Of a DNA stretch of 17,889 nt, positions 9,202 to 16,024 are shown one piece after another. Location of the stretch: positions 1-17,889 of the forward strand of contig JBFHRB010000034.1 in the NCBI GenBank assembly GCA_041591915.1. The letters are read 5' to 3'. Numbering within the stretch: the first letter of the stretch is position 1; each line of letters opens with the position of its first letter. The notes under the pieces were generated by a model. The model was given only the letters and a program-made list of their open reading frames with translations, was not told the origin of the DNA and made no database searches. A program made the position numbers and the translations under genes. This DNA is from JBFHRB01 sp041591915 (GTDB taxonomy: Bacteria > Actinomycetota > Nitriliruptoria > Nitriliruptorales > Nitriliruptoraceae).

Positions 9202-9885
9202 ATGTCCGCGAACCCGATCACGCATGCCGACGCCACCGACCTCCGCCTCGTCCGAGACGACGACGGCGAACGCATCCGCCACCTGACGGGACTGGAGCCC
9301 AACGCCGTGATCGACAAGGACAAGATCGAGGTCGCGGTCCGCATGATCCTCGAGGCGATCGGGGACGACCCCGACCGCGAGGGCATCCTCGAGACGCCGG
9401 CGCGAGTCGCTCGCGCCTACGAGGAGATCTTCGCGGGCATGCACGTCGACCCGAAGGACGTCATCTCGGTGGTCTTCGAGGAGGGCCACGACGAGATGGT
9501 CCTGCAGCGTGACATCCCGTTCCACTCCATGTGCGAGCACCATCTCGTCCCGTTCGTCGGCCGTGCCCACGTCGCGTACATCCCGAACGAGAAGGGCCAG
9601 ATCACCGGGCTGTCGAAGCTCGCGCGGCTCGTCGACATCGTCGCCAAGCGCCCCGGTTTGCAGGAGCGGGTCACGACCCAGATCGCGGACGCGCTGGAGG
9701 CGGCGCTCGACCCTCGCGGGGTGCTCGTCGTCGTCGAGGCGCGACACTTCTGCATGGAGATGCGTGGCATCCGCAAGCCCGGGGCCGAGACGGTCACGTC
9801 GACGGTCCGCGGCATCTTCCGCGACGACCAGCGCACCCGTGCCGAGGCGATGAGCCTGATCCGCGGGACCCCCGGCGCCTTCTGA
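9202..9885 (+). CDS. folE: GTP cyclohydrolase I
   Basis: FolE converts GTP to 7,8-dihydroneopterin triphosphate and formate, the first step of folate synthesis. The protein has 227 residues. The zinc ligands are visible: C111 in MCEHH (111-114) and C184 in HFCM, with His from the CEHH motif. Family signatures include HHLVPFVG, ITGLSKLARLVD and RHFCMEMRG. The ATG at 9202 has GAGGAA at 9190-9195; the GTG at 9181 is in frame but less well placed. The first 30 residues or so are an ordinary variable extension. The order ftsH-folE-folP matches mycobacteria. In the gap from ftsH, GCCTC/GAGGC (9152-9156, 9175-9179) could form a hairpin, but there is no convincing promoter, so co-transcription with ftsH is plausible. 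Confidence 0.97.
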   Translation: MSANPITHADATDLRLVRDDDGERIRHLTGLEPNAVIDKDKIEVAVRMILEAIGDDPDREGILETPARVARAYEEIFAGMHVDPKDVISVVFEEGHDEMVLQRDIPFHSMCEHHLVPFVGRAHVAYIPNEKGQITGLSKLARLVDIVAKRPGLQERVTTQIADALEAALDPRGVLVVVEARHFCMEMRGIRKPGAETVTSTVRGIFRDDQRTRAEAMSLIRGTPGAF

Positions 9886-9891
9886 GCGACG

Positions 9892-9897
9892 TAGGCT
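9892..9897 (+). promoter_or_regulatory. Candidate -10 element for folP
   Basis: TAGGCT lies six bases after the folE stop and 30 bases before the GTG of folP. It fits the TAnnnT pattern repeated upstream of other genes here. A -35 element would fall inside the end of folE and none is convincing. Confidence 0.33.
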
Positions 9898-9927
9898 GCG
9901 GCCCGGATCCGATCTCCGAGGTCTGCC

Positions 9928-11070
9928 GTGCCTGCTCCGTACGTGCGCGTCGAGGACGCCGGGCTGGTCGATGACGGTGGGCCGGTCCGCCTCGTCCTGT
10001 CGGGACTGGTCGACCCGGAGCGCGTGGCGAAGGAGTTGGCCAACGGCGGTGCGCACGGCTCGATGCACCACGGCCGAGTCCGTGCGGTCGCCCAGCCCGC
10101 CGAGGTCGTCGATGCCGCCGTTCGCGCCCTGGGCGACGACGCGGGTGAACGCGTCGCGTCGGCCATCGCGGACGCGCTCGACGCCTGGCTGAACGGCGCT
10201 CCCGACGTCACGACACCCGCCGGTCCACTGCCGACCTCCGAGCGGCCGCTCGTCATGGGGATCCTGAACGTCACGCCGGACTCGTTCAGCGACGGAGGCG
10301 AGCACTTCGCGGCGGGTGACCACCCTCGCCGCGCCATCGCGCAGGCCGAGGCGATGCTCGAGCAGGGTGCGGACATCATCGACGTCGGCGGTGAGTCGAC
10401 CCGGCCGGGTGCGAGTCCGGTCGCCGAGAACGAGGAGCTGAGCCGGGTCATCCCGGTCGTCGAGGCACTCGCGGCCGAGGGTGCCGTCGTGTCCATCGAC
10501 ACGACCAAGAGCGCGGTGGCTCGGGCGGCGGTCCACGCCGGTGCGGCACTCGTGAACGACGTGTCGGCCGGGGCGCTGGACGGCCTGATGTACCCGGCCG
10601 TTGCCGAGCTCGGCGTCCCGTACGTGGCGATGCACATGCGTGGCACGCCCCGCACGATGCAGCGCGACCCCCGCTACGACGACGTCGTCGCGGAGATCTT
10701 CGACTTCCTCGCCGAGGCGGTCGACCGCCTGGCCATCGCGGGCCTCGACCGGTCCCTGGCCATCGTCGACCCCGGCATCGGGTTCGGCAAGACCGTCGAC
10801 CACAACCTGAGCCTGCTCCGCCGTGCGCGCGAGTTCACGTCGCTCGGGCGGCCCGTCCTCATCGGGACCTCACGCAAGTCGTTCATCGGCCGGCTCACCG
10901 GCGAGGACGACCCCCGCGCCCGGATCGTCGGCTCGATCGCGACCGTCGCCAACGTCGTGGCGGCGGGTGCGGCGATCCTCCGTGTCCACGATGTGCGCGA
11001 GACCGTCGACGCCGTCACCCTCGCCCACGCCGTGGCCACGGCGGGCGACCCGGACCCGGACGAGGGCTGA
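9928..11070 (+). CDS. folP: Dihydropteroate synthase with an N-terminal extension
   Basis: FolP condenses 6-hydroxymethyl-dihydropterin diphosphate with p-aminobenzoate to dihydropteroate; it is the sulfonamide target. The protein has 380 residues. The TIM-barrel domain starts at L108 with MGILNVTPDSFSDGG, then GADIIDVGGESTRPGA at 147-162 and GTSRKSFIG from 313. All key motifs are intact. The roughly 105 residues before the barrel are unusual, since most actinobacterial enzymes start about ten residues before this motif. The extension reads like a small folded domain (VRLVLSGLVDPERVAKEL, then a helical ALGDDAGERVASAIADAL). Longer DHPS proteins with a comparable N-terminal domain are known in some Firmicutes and thermophiles. 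The GTG at 9928 has GAGGT at 9918-9922. The gene ends 13 bp from the convergent subtilase gene. Confidence 0.96.
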   Translation: MPAPYVRVEDAGLVDDGGPVRLVLSGLVDPERVAKELANGGAHGSMHHGRVRAVAQPAEVVDAAVRALGDDAGERVASAIADALDAWLNGAPDVTTPAGPLPTSERPLVMGILNVTPDSFSDGGEHFAAGDHPRRAIAQAEAMLEQGADIIDVGGESTRPGASPVAENEELSRVIPVVEALAAEGAVVSIDTTKSAVARAAVHAGAALVNDVSAGALDGLMYPAVAELGVPYVAMHMRGTPRTMQRDPRYDDVVAEIFDFLAEAVDRLAIAGLDRSLAIVDPGIGFGKTVDHNLSLLRRAREFTSLGRPVLIGTSRKSFIGRLTGEDDPRARIVGSIATVANVVAAGAAILRVHDVRETVDAVTLAHAVATAGDPDPDEG

Positions 11071-11083
11071 CTCCGCGACGGCG

Positions 11084-12598
11084 CTAGGGGCGGGCGGCAG
11101 CCAGCCCCGGGCAGGACCCCTGATAGGCGCCGCGCAGCGGCCAGAGGGGGGAGTAGTCGGGCAGCGCGGTCTCGCCCTCGACGTAGTCGCCGTTGGACCA
11201 CGACCCCCAGATCGTCTGGCGGCAGTAGCTGTCGACGATGAACCAGTCCGACTCGCCCTCGGGGCGCTCGAGCGTCGCGGCGGTGCCGAGCATCGGTCCG
11301 ACGATCCGGCCGAGCTCCTCGGCGTAGTGCCGGCCCCGGTCGTAACGCCCGAAGTAGGTGCCGTGGCCCTCGTTGAGGAACTCGTGCTCCCAGGAGATCC
11401 TCTGGGTCGTGGAGCTCCCGACGAGTCCGAGCGGCGCGTAGCCCGCGGCGGTGTGGACGGCGCCACCGAAGAGTCGCTCGCGGAGCTCGACGGCGGTCAG
11501 CTGGCCGTCGCCGAGCTCGCAGTCGGGCCGGACCTCGCCGCAGGCGAAGCCCTCGCCGACGGCGATCACGCCCTCGGCCTGGGTCCGCGACGGACCGGGC
11601 AGGGCCTTGCGGGCCTCGGCGAGCGCGTTCGCGTAGATGCCCGCGACGACGGGCGTCGCATTGGACGTCCCCCCGAACGTGCCGTTGCAGAAGGCGTTGC
11701 TCGTGCAGTAGCTCGACGGGTAGTCGGTGCCGAGCGAGGCGACGTCGGCCGGCTTGCCGTGACCGGTGTAGCTGCCGCCGTTGGGGTTGACGGCCCCGAC
11801 GGTGACGATCCAGTCGGGCCCCTCCTGGCTGGACAGCAGCGTCGTGTTGGGGGCCGTGAACGTGTTCGCCTGACCGTTGCCAGCGGAGAAGAACACCGTC
11901 TGCCCGCGCTCGGCCGCCTGACGCTGCAGGTCGGTGTTCGAGCCCCCGTAGTAGCGGTCGCGCAGGATCAGCGAGTAGCCGAACGAGTTCGTCACGACGT
12001 CGATCCACGGCTGGGACATCGCCCAGTCGCCGGCGGCCTCGCCACTCGGCGAGCTGCCGTTCGTGATGAACACGACCACGCACTGCGCGCACGTGCCGTA
12101 GAAGTTGCCCGCGGACACCGACGAGGTGCCACTGCCGTGCGCGGTCCCCGAGCTGACCAGGCCATTGCCGGCGAAGTCGACCACGCCGACGATCTTCGAG
12201 TCCGGGACCCAGTAGTAGTTGACCTCGTCGGCGGAGGACCGCTTGACCTTGGCCCACTCGGCGCTGTCCTGGGCCTGCAGCGTGGAACGACTCGCTGCTG
12301 GCGTCGTCGGCATGGTCAGGTCGAGGCGGTCGTAGGTGGCGAAGCCGGATGCGTCGAAGCCGGCCAGCCACTCGTCGGGGGCCGTGTCGAGCGGAAGGTC
12401 GTTCGTCTCGTCCGCGTCGCGGTGCTGCGGCATCTGCTCGGCGACCCAGTCGAGGTGGTACGGGTTGAACGCGTTGTCCACCACGGCGATGACCGTCACG
12501 TCGTCGCCACCGTGCGGAGCCGGCGCAGGGGTGGTGGCGAGGGTGAAGGGCAGGGCGAGGGCGGCGGCGATCGCCGCCGCGCCGAGGCGCGTGCGCAT
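11084..12598 (-). CDS. Secreted subtilisin-like serine protease (peptidase S8 family)
   Basis: The protein has 504 residues, read leftward from the ATG at 12598. A signal peptide covers about residues 1-27 (MRTR, an Ala/Leu-rich core, then TPAPA). The S8 pattern follows: Asp in VIAVVDN (D41), His in TAHGSGTSSVSAG (H154), the oxyanion Asn in VFFSAGN (N241) and Ser in GGTSNATPVVAG (S312). The His motif is non-standard (HGSGT instead of HGTHVAG). The Asp-His spacing is long, with a roughly 110-residue insert, so D141 in VVDFAGNG is an alternative Asp. The C-terminal 150 residues have no recognised domain, and several Cys suggest disulfides outside the cell. There is no obvious pro-peptide. It is antisense to and splits the folate genes, ending 13 bp from folP. 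Function may be nutrient release or wall-protein processing; the substrate is unknown. Confidence 0.87.
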   Translation of the reverse strand: MRTRLGAAAIAAALALPFTLATTPAPAPHGGDDVTVIAVVDNAFNPYHLDWVAEQMPQHRDADETNDLPLDTAPDEWLAGFDASGFATYDRLDLTMPTTPAASRSTLQAQDSAEWAKVKRSSADEVNYYWVPDSKIVGVVDFAGNGLVSSGTAHGSGTSSVSAGNFYGTCAQCVVVFITNGSSPSGEAAGDWAMSQPWIDVVTNSFGYSLILRDRYYGGSNTDLQRQAAERGQTVFFSAGNGQANTFTAPNTTLLSSQEGPDWIVTVGAVNPNGGSYTGHGKPADVASLGTDYPSSYCTSNAFCNGTFGGTSNATPVVAGIYANALAEARKALPGPSRTQAEGVIAVGEGFACGEVRPDCELGDGQLTAVELRERLFGGAVHTAAGYAPLGLVGSSTTQRISWEHEFLNEGHGTYFGRYDRGRHYAEELGRIVGPMLGTAATLERPEGESDWFIVDSYCRQTIWGSWSNGDYVEGETALPDYSPLWPLRGAYQGSCPGLAAARP

Positions 12599-12679
12599 GT
12601 CGGGGGCTCCGTGGCGAGCGGTGGGTGTGGGGTCGTTGCCGAGGTGTTCGCCGCGCGGCCGCGCTTCTCCTGCCCCGCC

Positions 12680-12685
12680 TACCCT
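12680..12685 (+). promoter_or_regulatory. Candidate -10 for folB in the divergent subtilase-folB region
   Basis: TACCCT lies 37 bases before the GTG of folB, inside the 124-bp gap (12599-12722) that separates it from the divergently read subtilase. The gap must hold promoters for both directions; a minus-strand -10 for the subtilase was not identified. A plausible GGAG ribosome site for the subtilase lies just upstream of its ATG on the minus strand. The folB promoter would drive the compact folB-folK-DUF2520-panC run. Confidence 0.38.
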
Positions 12686-12722
12686 GCCTCACCCACCCGT
12701 ACCGGGCCGCCGAGGAGCCACC

Positions 12723-13079
12723 GTGGACGTCATCCGGATCAGCGGTCTCGAGGTCTGGGCGCGCCACGGTGTCCTCCCCGAGGAGCAGCAGCGCGGCCAG
12801 CTCTTCCGCCTCGACATCGCGCTCGCGATCGACCTCGGGCCAGCGTCGACGAGTGACGAGCTCGCCGACACGGTCGACTACGGGATGCTGTCACAGCGGG
12901 TGCACGACGCCGTCGCGACGAGTCGCTACGACCTCATCGAGCGCGTCGCGGCCGACGTCCTCACGCTGTGCCTCGAGGACGAGCGCGTGCAGGCTGCCGA
13001 GGTGACCGTCCACAAGCCATCGGCACCGCTGCCGGTTCCGGCCGACGAGGTATCCGTGACCCTTCGCCGGGAGCGGTGA
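12723..13079 (+). CDS. folB: Dihydroneopterin aldolase
   Basis: FolB converts 7,8-dihydroneopterin to 6-hydroxymethyl-7,8-dihydropterin and glycolaldehyde. The protein has 118 residues, the normal length for this octameric enzyme. The N-terminus IRISGLEVWARHGVLPEE carries the conserved Glu (E20/E21), TVDYG at 50-54 gives the conserved Tyr (Y53), and the catalytic Lys is K98 in VTVHKPSAPLP. The GTG at 12723 has GAGGAG at 12712-12717. An open frame continues upstream, but that stretch is antisense to the subtilase and has no family similarity. The stop is close to or overlaps the folK start, and the two enzymes act in sequence. Confidence 0.94.
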   Translation: MDVIRISGLEVWARHGVLPEEQQRGQLFRLDIALAIDLGPASTSDELADTVDYGMLSQRVHDAVATSRYDLIERVAADVLTLCLEDERVQAAEVTVHKPSAPLPVPADEVSVTLRRER

Positions 13080-13081
13080 AC

Positions 13082-13744
13082 GTGAGGTTCCGGACCGCCG
13101 CTGCGGGCCCCCTGGCAGGCGAGCGCGAGCCGATACCGGCCTTCCTGAGCATGGGCAGCAACGTCGGCGAGCGACTCGACCTCCTCCGAGCCGCGATCGC
13201 CGACCTCGACGGCCACGAACGCGTCGCCGTCGTGGACGTGAGTGGCATCTACGAGACCGCGCCGTGGGGTGGCGTCGACCAGGAGCCGTTCCTCAACTGC
13301 GTCGTGGCGATCGAGACCACGCTGGCGCCGGCGGCACTGCTCCGCGCCTGCCAGCGAGTGGAGGCTGCCCACGGACGTGACCGTGACGTCGAACAGCGTT
13401 GGGGCCCGCGCACGCTCGACGTCGACATCGTCCTCTACGGCGACGAGACGATCGACACCCCTGACCTGCAGGTCCCGCACCCGCGGCTGCGTGAGCGCGC
13501 CTTCGTGGTCGTGCCCCTCCTGGAGGTGTGGCCCGGAGGAGAGCTCCCGGACGGGACGCGACTCTCGCGGGTCGCCGCGGACCTCGCTCCCATCGAGGGC
13601 ATCGAGCTCGTCCTTCGCCTCGACGACGTACCTGGCCGCCACATCGCCAGGCCAGACGGGCCCGAGGGTCCCGGCTTCGTGTTCGCCGACGAGTGGGAGT
13701 CGCGTCGACCACGGTCGGGCCCCCCGCCGGGGGTCGAGCGGTGA
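13082..13744 (+). CDS. folK: 2-amino-4-hydroxy-6-hydroxymethyldihydropteridine pyrophosphokinase
   Basis: FolK transfers pyrophosphate from ATP to 6-hydroxymethyl-dihydropterin, making the substrate of FolP. The protein has 220 residues. The core begins at about residue 19 with AFLSMGSNVGERL, continues with SGIYETAPWG, and has the family signature RWGPRTLDVDI at 106-116, including the Mg-binding D113 and D115. A tail of about 60 residues after the core (from WPGGELPDG) is longer than in minimal HPPK. Two GTG starts are possible. The one at 13082 has GGGAG (13069-13073) at good spacing; the one at 13076 overlaps the folB stop but sits too close to that site. The gene overlaps the next by GTGA. 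The end of folK contains a CCCCC-GCC-GGGGG hairpin (13721-13733). Confidence 0.94.
   Translation: MRFRTAAAGPLAGEREPIPAFLSMGSNVGERLDLLRAAIADLDGHERVAVVDVSGIYETAPWGGVDQEPFLNCVVAIETTLAPAALLRACQRVEAAHGRDRDVEQRWGPRTLDVDIVLYGDETIDTPDLQVPHPRLRERAFVVVPLLEVWPGGELPDGTRLSRVAADLAPIEGIELVLRLDDVPGRHIARPDGPEGPGFVFADEWESRRPRSGPPPGVER
13721..13733 (+). promoter_or_regulatory. Tight hairpin just before the DUF2520 start
   Basis: CCCCC (13721-13725), a GCC loop and GGGGG (13729-13733) form a perfect five-GC stem ending seven bases before the GTG at 13741. The purine arm is the only Shine-Dalgarno-like sequence there. The fold could reduce independent initiation and favour coupling to folK translation. It is also codon-constrained folK sequence, so it may be incidental. 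Confidence 0.25.
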
Positions 13745-14616
13745 GCGAGCGGCTGGTGGTGATCGGGCCCGGGCGGGTCGGCACCGTCCTGGCAGGTGCG
13801 TGGGCACGCGCGGGTCATCGGGTCGTCGGGGCGGCCGGTGGCTCGGAGGCCTCCCGCTCGAGGTTCGCCGAGCGCTACGTGGGCAGCCGCACGGCGAGCG
13901 CACCGGAGGACCTGGTCCCGGGCGCATCACTCGTCCTCGTCTCGACCCCCGACGCCGCCATCGAGGAGACGGTGACGCGGCTCGCCGTCGCCGACGTGCT
14001 GGCCGAGGGGCACAAGGTCGTGCACGTCGCGGGCGCCTATGGGCTCGCGCCCCTGCGGCGTGCCGCGCTCACCGGGGCGCGCATCGCGGCGATCCACCCG
14101 GCCCAGACGGTGCCGAGTGCCGATGCGTCGCCGGACGATCTCGTCGGGGCCGCGTGGGCGGTCACGGCGCCGGAGCCCGACCGCGGCTGGTCGCGGGACC
14201 TCGTCGTCGATGCGGGCGGGGACCCCTACGACGTCCCGGACGCGGCGCGGGTGCTGTACCACGCCGCGCTCACGGTCGGCTCGAACGCGGTGGGTGCTGC
14301 GGTTGCCGTCGCCCGCCAGCTCCTCCTCGGCGCCGGCGTGGCGGACCCGGCGGCCTTCCTCGCACCGCTCGTCCAGAACTCCGTCGGCAACGTGCTCCAG
14401 CGTGGAGCCGAGGCCCTCACCGGCCCGGTGGTGCGGGGCGACGCCGGCACGGTCGCGCGCCACGTCGCCCAACTCGATGCGGACGTTCCCGAGCTGGCGG
14501 CCGCCTACCGGCACCTGGTCGAGGTCATCCTCGGACAGGCGCGGCATCGCCTCGAGCCGGCCCAGCTCGCGGCCGTCCGCGAGGCCCTCGAAGCCGCCCG
14601 ACCCGGGAGCCACTGA
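13741..14616 (+). CDS. Rossmann-like DUF2520 protein, candidate ketopantoate reductase (PanG-like)
   Basis: The protein has 291 residues. The N-terminal Rossmann fold has VIGPGRVGTVLA at 6-17, a GxGxxG-type dinucleotide site. LVLVSTPDAAIEE and KVVHVAGAYG lie about 70 and 100 residues in, and IAAIHPAQTVP follows near 118-128. The C-terminal half is helical (YHAALTVGSNAVGAAVAVA; LVQNSVGNVL), as in the DUF2520 and 6-phosphogluconate-dehydrogenase-like C-terminal families. Homologues sit next to panC in mycobacteria (Rv3603c position). A Francisella protein, PanG, defines an alternative ketopantoate reductase of similar fold, so a role converting ketopantoate to pantoate for PanC is a reasonable inference, not shown here. 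The GTG overlaps the folK stop (GTGA, 13741-13744) and the stop overlaps panC (TGATG), so translation is likely coupled. Confidence 0.85.
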   Translation: MSERLVVIGPGRVGTVLAGAWARAGHRVVGAAGGSEASRSRFAERYVGSRTASAPEDLVPGASLVLVSTPDAAIEETVTRLAVADVLAEGHKVVHVAGAYGLAPLRRAALTGARIAAIHPAQTVPSADASPDDLVGAAWAVTAPEPDRGWSRDLVVDAGGDPYDVPDAARVLYHAALTVGSNAVGAAVAVARQLLLGAGVADPAAFLAPLVQNSVGNVLQRGAEALTGPVVRGDAGTVARHVAQLDADVPELAAAYRHLVEVILGQARHRLEPAQLAAVREALEAARPGSH

Positions 14617-15569
14617 TGGAGCGGGTGACCACCGTCGCGGAGCTGCGAGCGCGTGTCCGTGCAGCACGCCGCGAGGGAGCGCGGATCGGGTTCGTCCCGA
14701 CGATGGGGGCCCTGCACGAGGGCCACCTCTCGCTCGTGCGCGCCGCGTCCGAGGCAAGCGACGTCGTGGTCGCCTCGATCTTCGTGAACCCGCTGCAGTT
14801 CGGCGAGGGCGAGGACCTCGACGCCTACCCGCGCGACCTCGACGGCGACGAGGCGAAGCTGTCCTCGCTGGGCGACGCCGCCCCGGATCTCGTCTTCGCA
14901 CCGAGCGTCGACGAGGTGTACCCGCGTCCGATCGTGACGACCGTGACCGTGTCGGCGATGGCCGATCGCCTGTGTGGGGCGTCGCGGCCCGGGCACTTCG
15001 ACGGCGTCACGACCGTGGTGAGCAAGCTCTTCAACCTCGTGCAGCCGGACGTCGCGTTCTTCGGCCGCAAGGACTTCCAGCAACTGCAGATCATCCGACG
15101 GATGGTCGACGACCTGAACATCCCCGTCGAGGTCGTCGGCTGCCCCCTCATCCGAGAGGCCGACGGACTCGCGCTGTCGAGCCGCAACAAGTACCTCGAC
15201 GACGCAGAGCGGAAGCAGGCGCTCGCCCTCTCGCGCGCCCTGCGGGGTGCGGTGGAGGCGGCCCGGAACGCGCGCTCGGACGGACGACCACCGTCCGCGA
15301 CTGTGCTCCGGGAGGCCGCAGCCAGTACCCTTGGGAGCGCCCCCGGCGTCGAGATCGACTACGTGGAGGTCGTCCGTCCGGACGACCTCGCGCCCCCCGA
15401 CGAGGCAACTCGCGGGGAGGCGTCGGACGACGCGCCGGAGGCAGCCGCCCTGCTCGTGGCGGTGGCGGCCCACGTCGGGCCGGCCAGGCTGATCGACAAC
15501 GTGCTCATCGGTGACCCAGCCGACGAGGACCGCGTCCTTCGGGCAACGAGCGGCGACGCGGGTCACTGA
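14616..15569 (+). CDS. panC: Pantothenate synthetase (pantoate-beta-alanine ligase)
   Basis: PanC ligates pantoate to beta-alanine via a pantoyl-adenylate, using ATP. The protein has 317 residues. PTMGALHEGHLSLV (28-41) contains the HIGH-like HEGH at 34-37. FVNPLQFGEGEDLDAYPRD binds the pantoate pocket region, FFGRKDFQQ (148-156) carries conserved Lys and Asp, and LALSSRNKYL (185-194) is the KMSKS-like segment. An acidic insertion near the C-terminus (PDEATRGEASDDAPEA) separates DDLAPP from ALLVAVAA and is longer than usual. The ATG at 14616 overlaps the DUF2520 stop (TGATG) and has GGGAG at 14605-14609. Its partner substrate, beta-alanine, comes from PanD, encoded next. Confidence 0.97.
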   Translation: MERVTTVAELRARVRAARREGARIGFVPTMGALHEGHLSLVRAASEASDVVVASIFVNPLQFGEGEDLDAYPRDLDGDEAKLSSLGDAAPDLVFAPSVDEVYPRPIVTTVTVSAMADRLCGASRPGHFDGVTTVVSKLFNLVQPDVAFFGRKDFQQLQIIRRMVDDLNIPVEVVGCPLIREADGLALSSRNKYLDDAERKQALALSRALRGAVEAARNARSDGRPPSATVLREAAASTLGSAPGVEIDYVEVVRPDDLAPPDEATRGEASDDAPEAAALLVAVAAHVGPARLIDNVLIGDPADEDRVLRATSGDAGH

Positions 15570-15602
15570 CCCGCGGCGGAAACCAGCCGGTTGGAACCAC
15601 GG

Positions 15603-15618
15603 CCGGGCGGCAGCCCGG
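15603..15618 (+). promoter_or_regulatory. Strong hairpin between panC and panD
   Basis: CCGGGC (15603-15608), a GGCA loop and GCCCGG (15613-15618) form a perfect six-pair GC stem, 25 bases before the panD ATG. A smaller AACC-AGCC-GGTT stem lies just upstream near 15582-15593. There is no U-run. The 74-bp panC-panD gap is the only sizeable break within the folB-nadC run, so this may be an attenuator, a processing site or a U-less terminator. Confidence 0.33.
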
Positions 15619-15643
15619 TACGGGAACGACACGGGAGCGCCGA

Positions 15644-16024
15644 ATGCGCCGCATCATGATGAAGAGCAAGATCCACCGAGCCACGGTGACGGGGGCCAAC
15701 CTCGAGTACATGGGCTCGATCACGATCGACCGCGACCTGATGGACGCGGCTGACCTCCTCCCCAACGAGAAGGTCCAGATCGTGGACAACGACAACGGTG
15801 CCCGCCTCGAGACGTACGTCATCGAGGGCGCGCGTGGCAGCGGGGTCATCGAGCTGAACGGGGCCGCCGCGCGCCTCGTCCAGCCTGGCGACACCGTCAT
15901 CATCATCAGCTACGCCGAGATGGAGGACGCCGAGGCTCGTGCCCACACCCCTACGGTAGTGTTCGCCGATGAGAGCAACGGGGTGATGCGCACAGGAGCC
16001 GAGATAGCCGGTGCGGTGGCGTAA
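15644..16024 (+). CDS. panD: Aspartate 1-decarboxylase precursor
   Basis: PanD makes beta-alanine from aspartate and is a pyruvoyl enzyme formed by self-cleavage. The protein has 126 residues, within the usual range. KSKIHRATVT at 7-16 includes catalytic Lys9, and YMGS at 22-25 gives the cleavage site between Gly24 and Ser25; Ser25 becomes the pyruvoyl group. NGAAARLVQPGDTVIIISYA near 92-111 is the conserved C-terminal block. The ATG at 15644 has GGGAG at 15633-15637 and yields the family's normal N-terminus. The gene overlaps nadC by 14 bases. A possible activator, PanZ, is not expected in actinobacteria, where PanD self-processes. Confidence 0.97.
   Translation: MRRIMMKSKIHRATVTGANLEYMGSITIDRDLMDAADLLPNEKVQIVDNDNGARLETYVIEGARGSGVIELNGAAARLVQPGDTVIIISYAEMEDAEARAHTPTVVFADESNGVMRTGAEIAGAVA

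Noticed and set aside
10823..12722. Long plus-strand open frames across the subtilase
   Set aside because: They are antisense to a gene with signal peptide and S8 motifs. The plus-strand translation has no recognisable domain.
11084..12722. Mobile element carrying the subtilase
   Set aside because: No transposase, terminal inverted repeats or target duplications were seen, and codon use resembles the neighbours.
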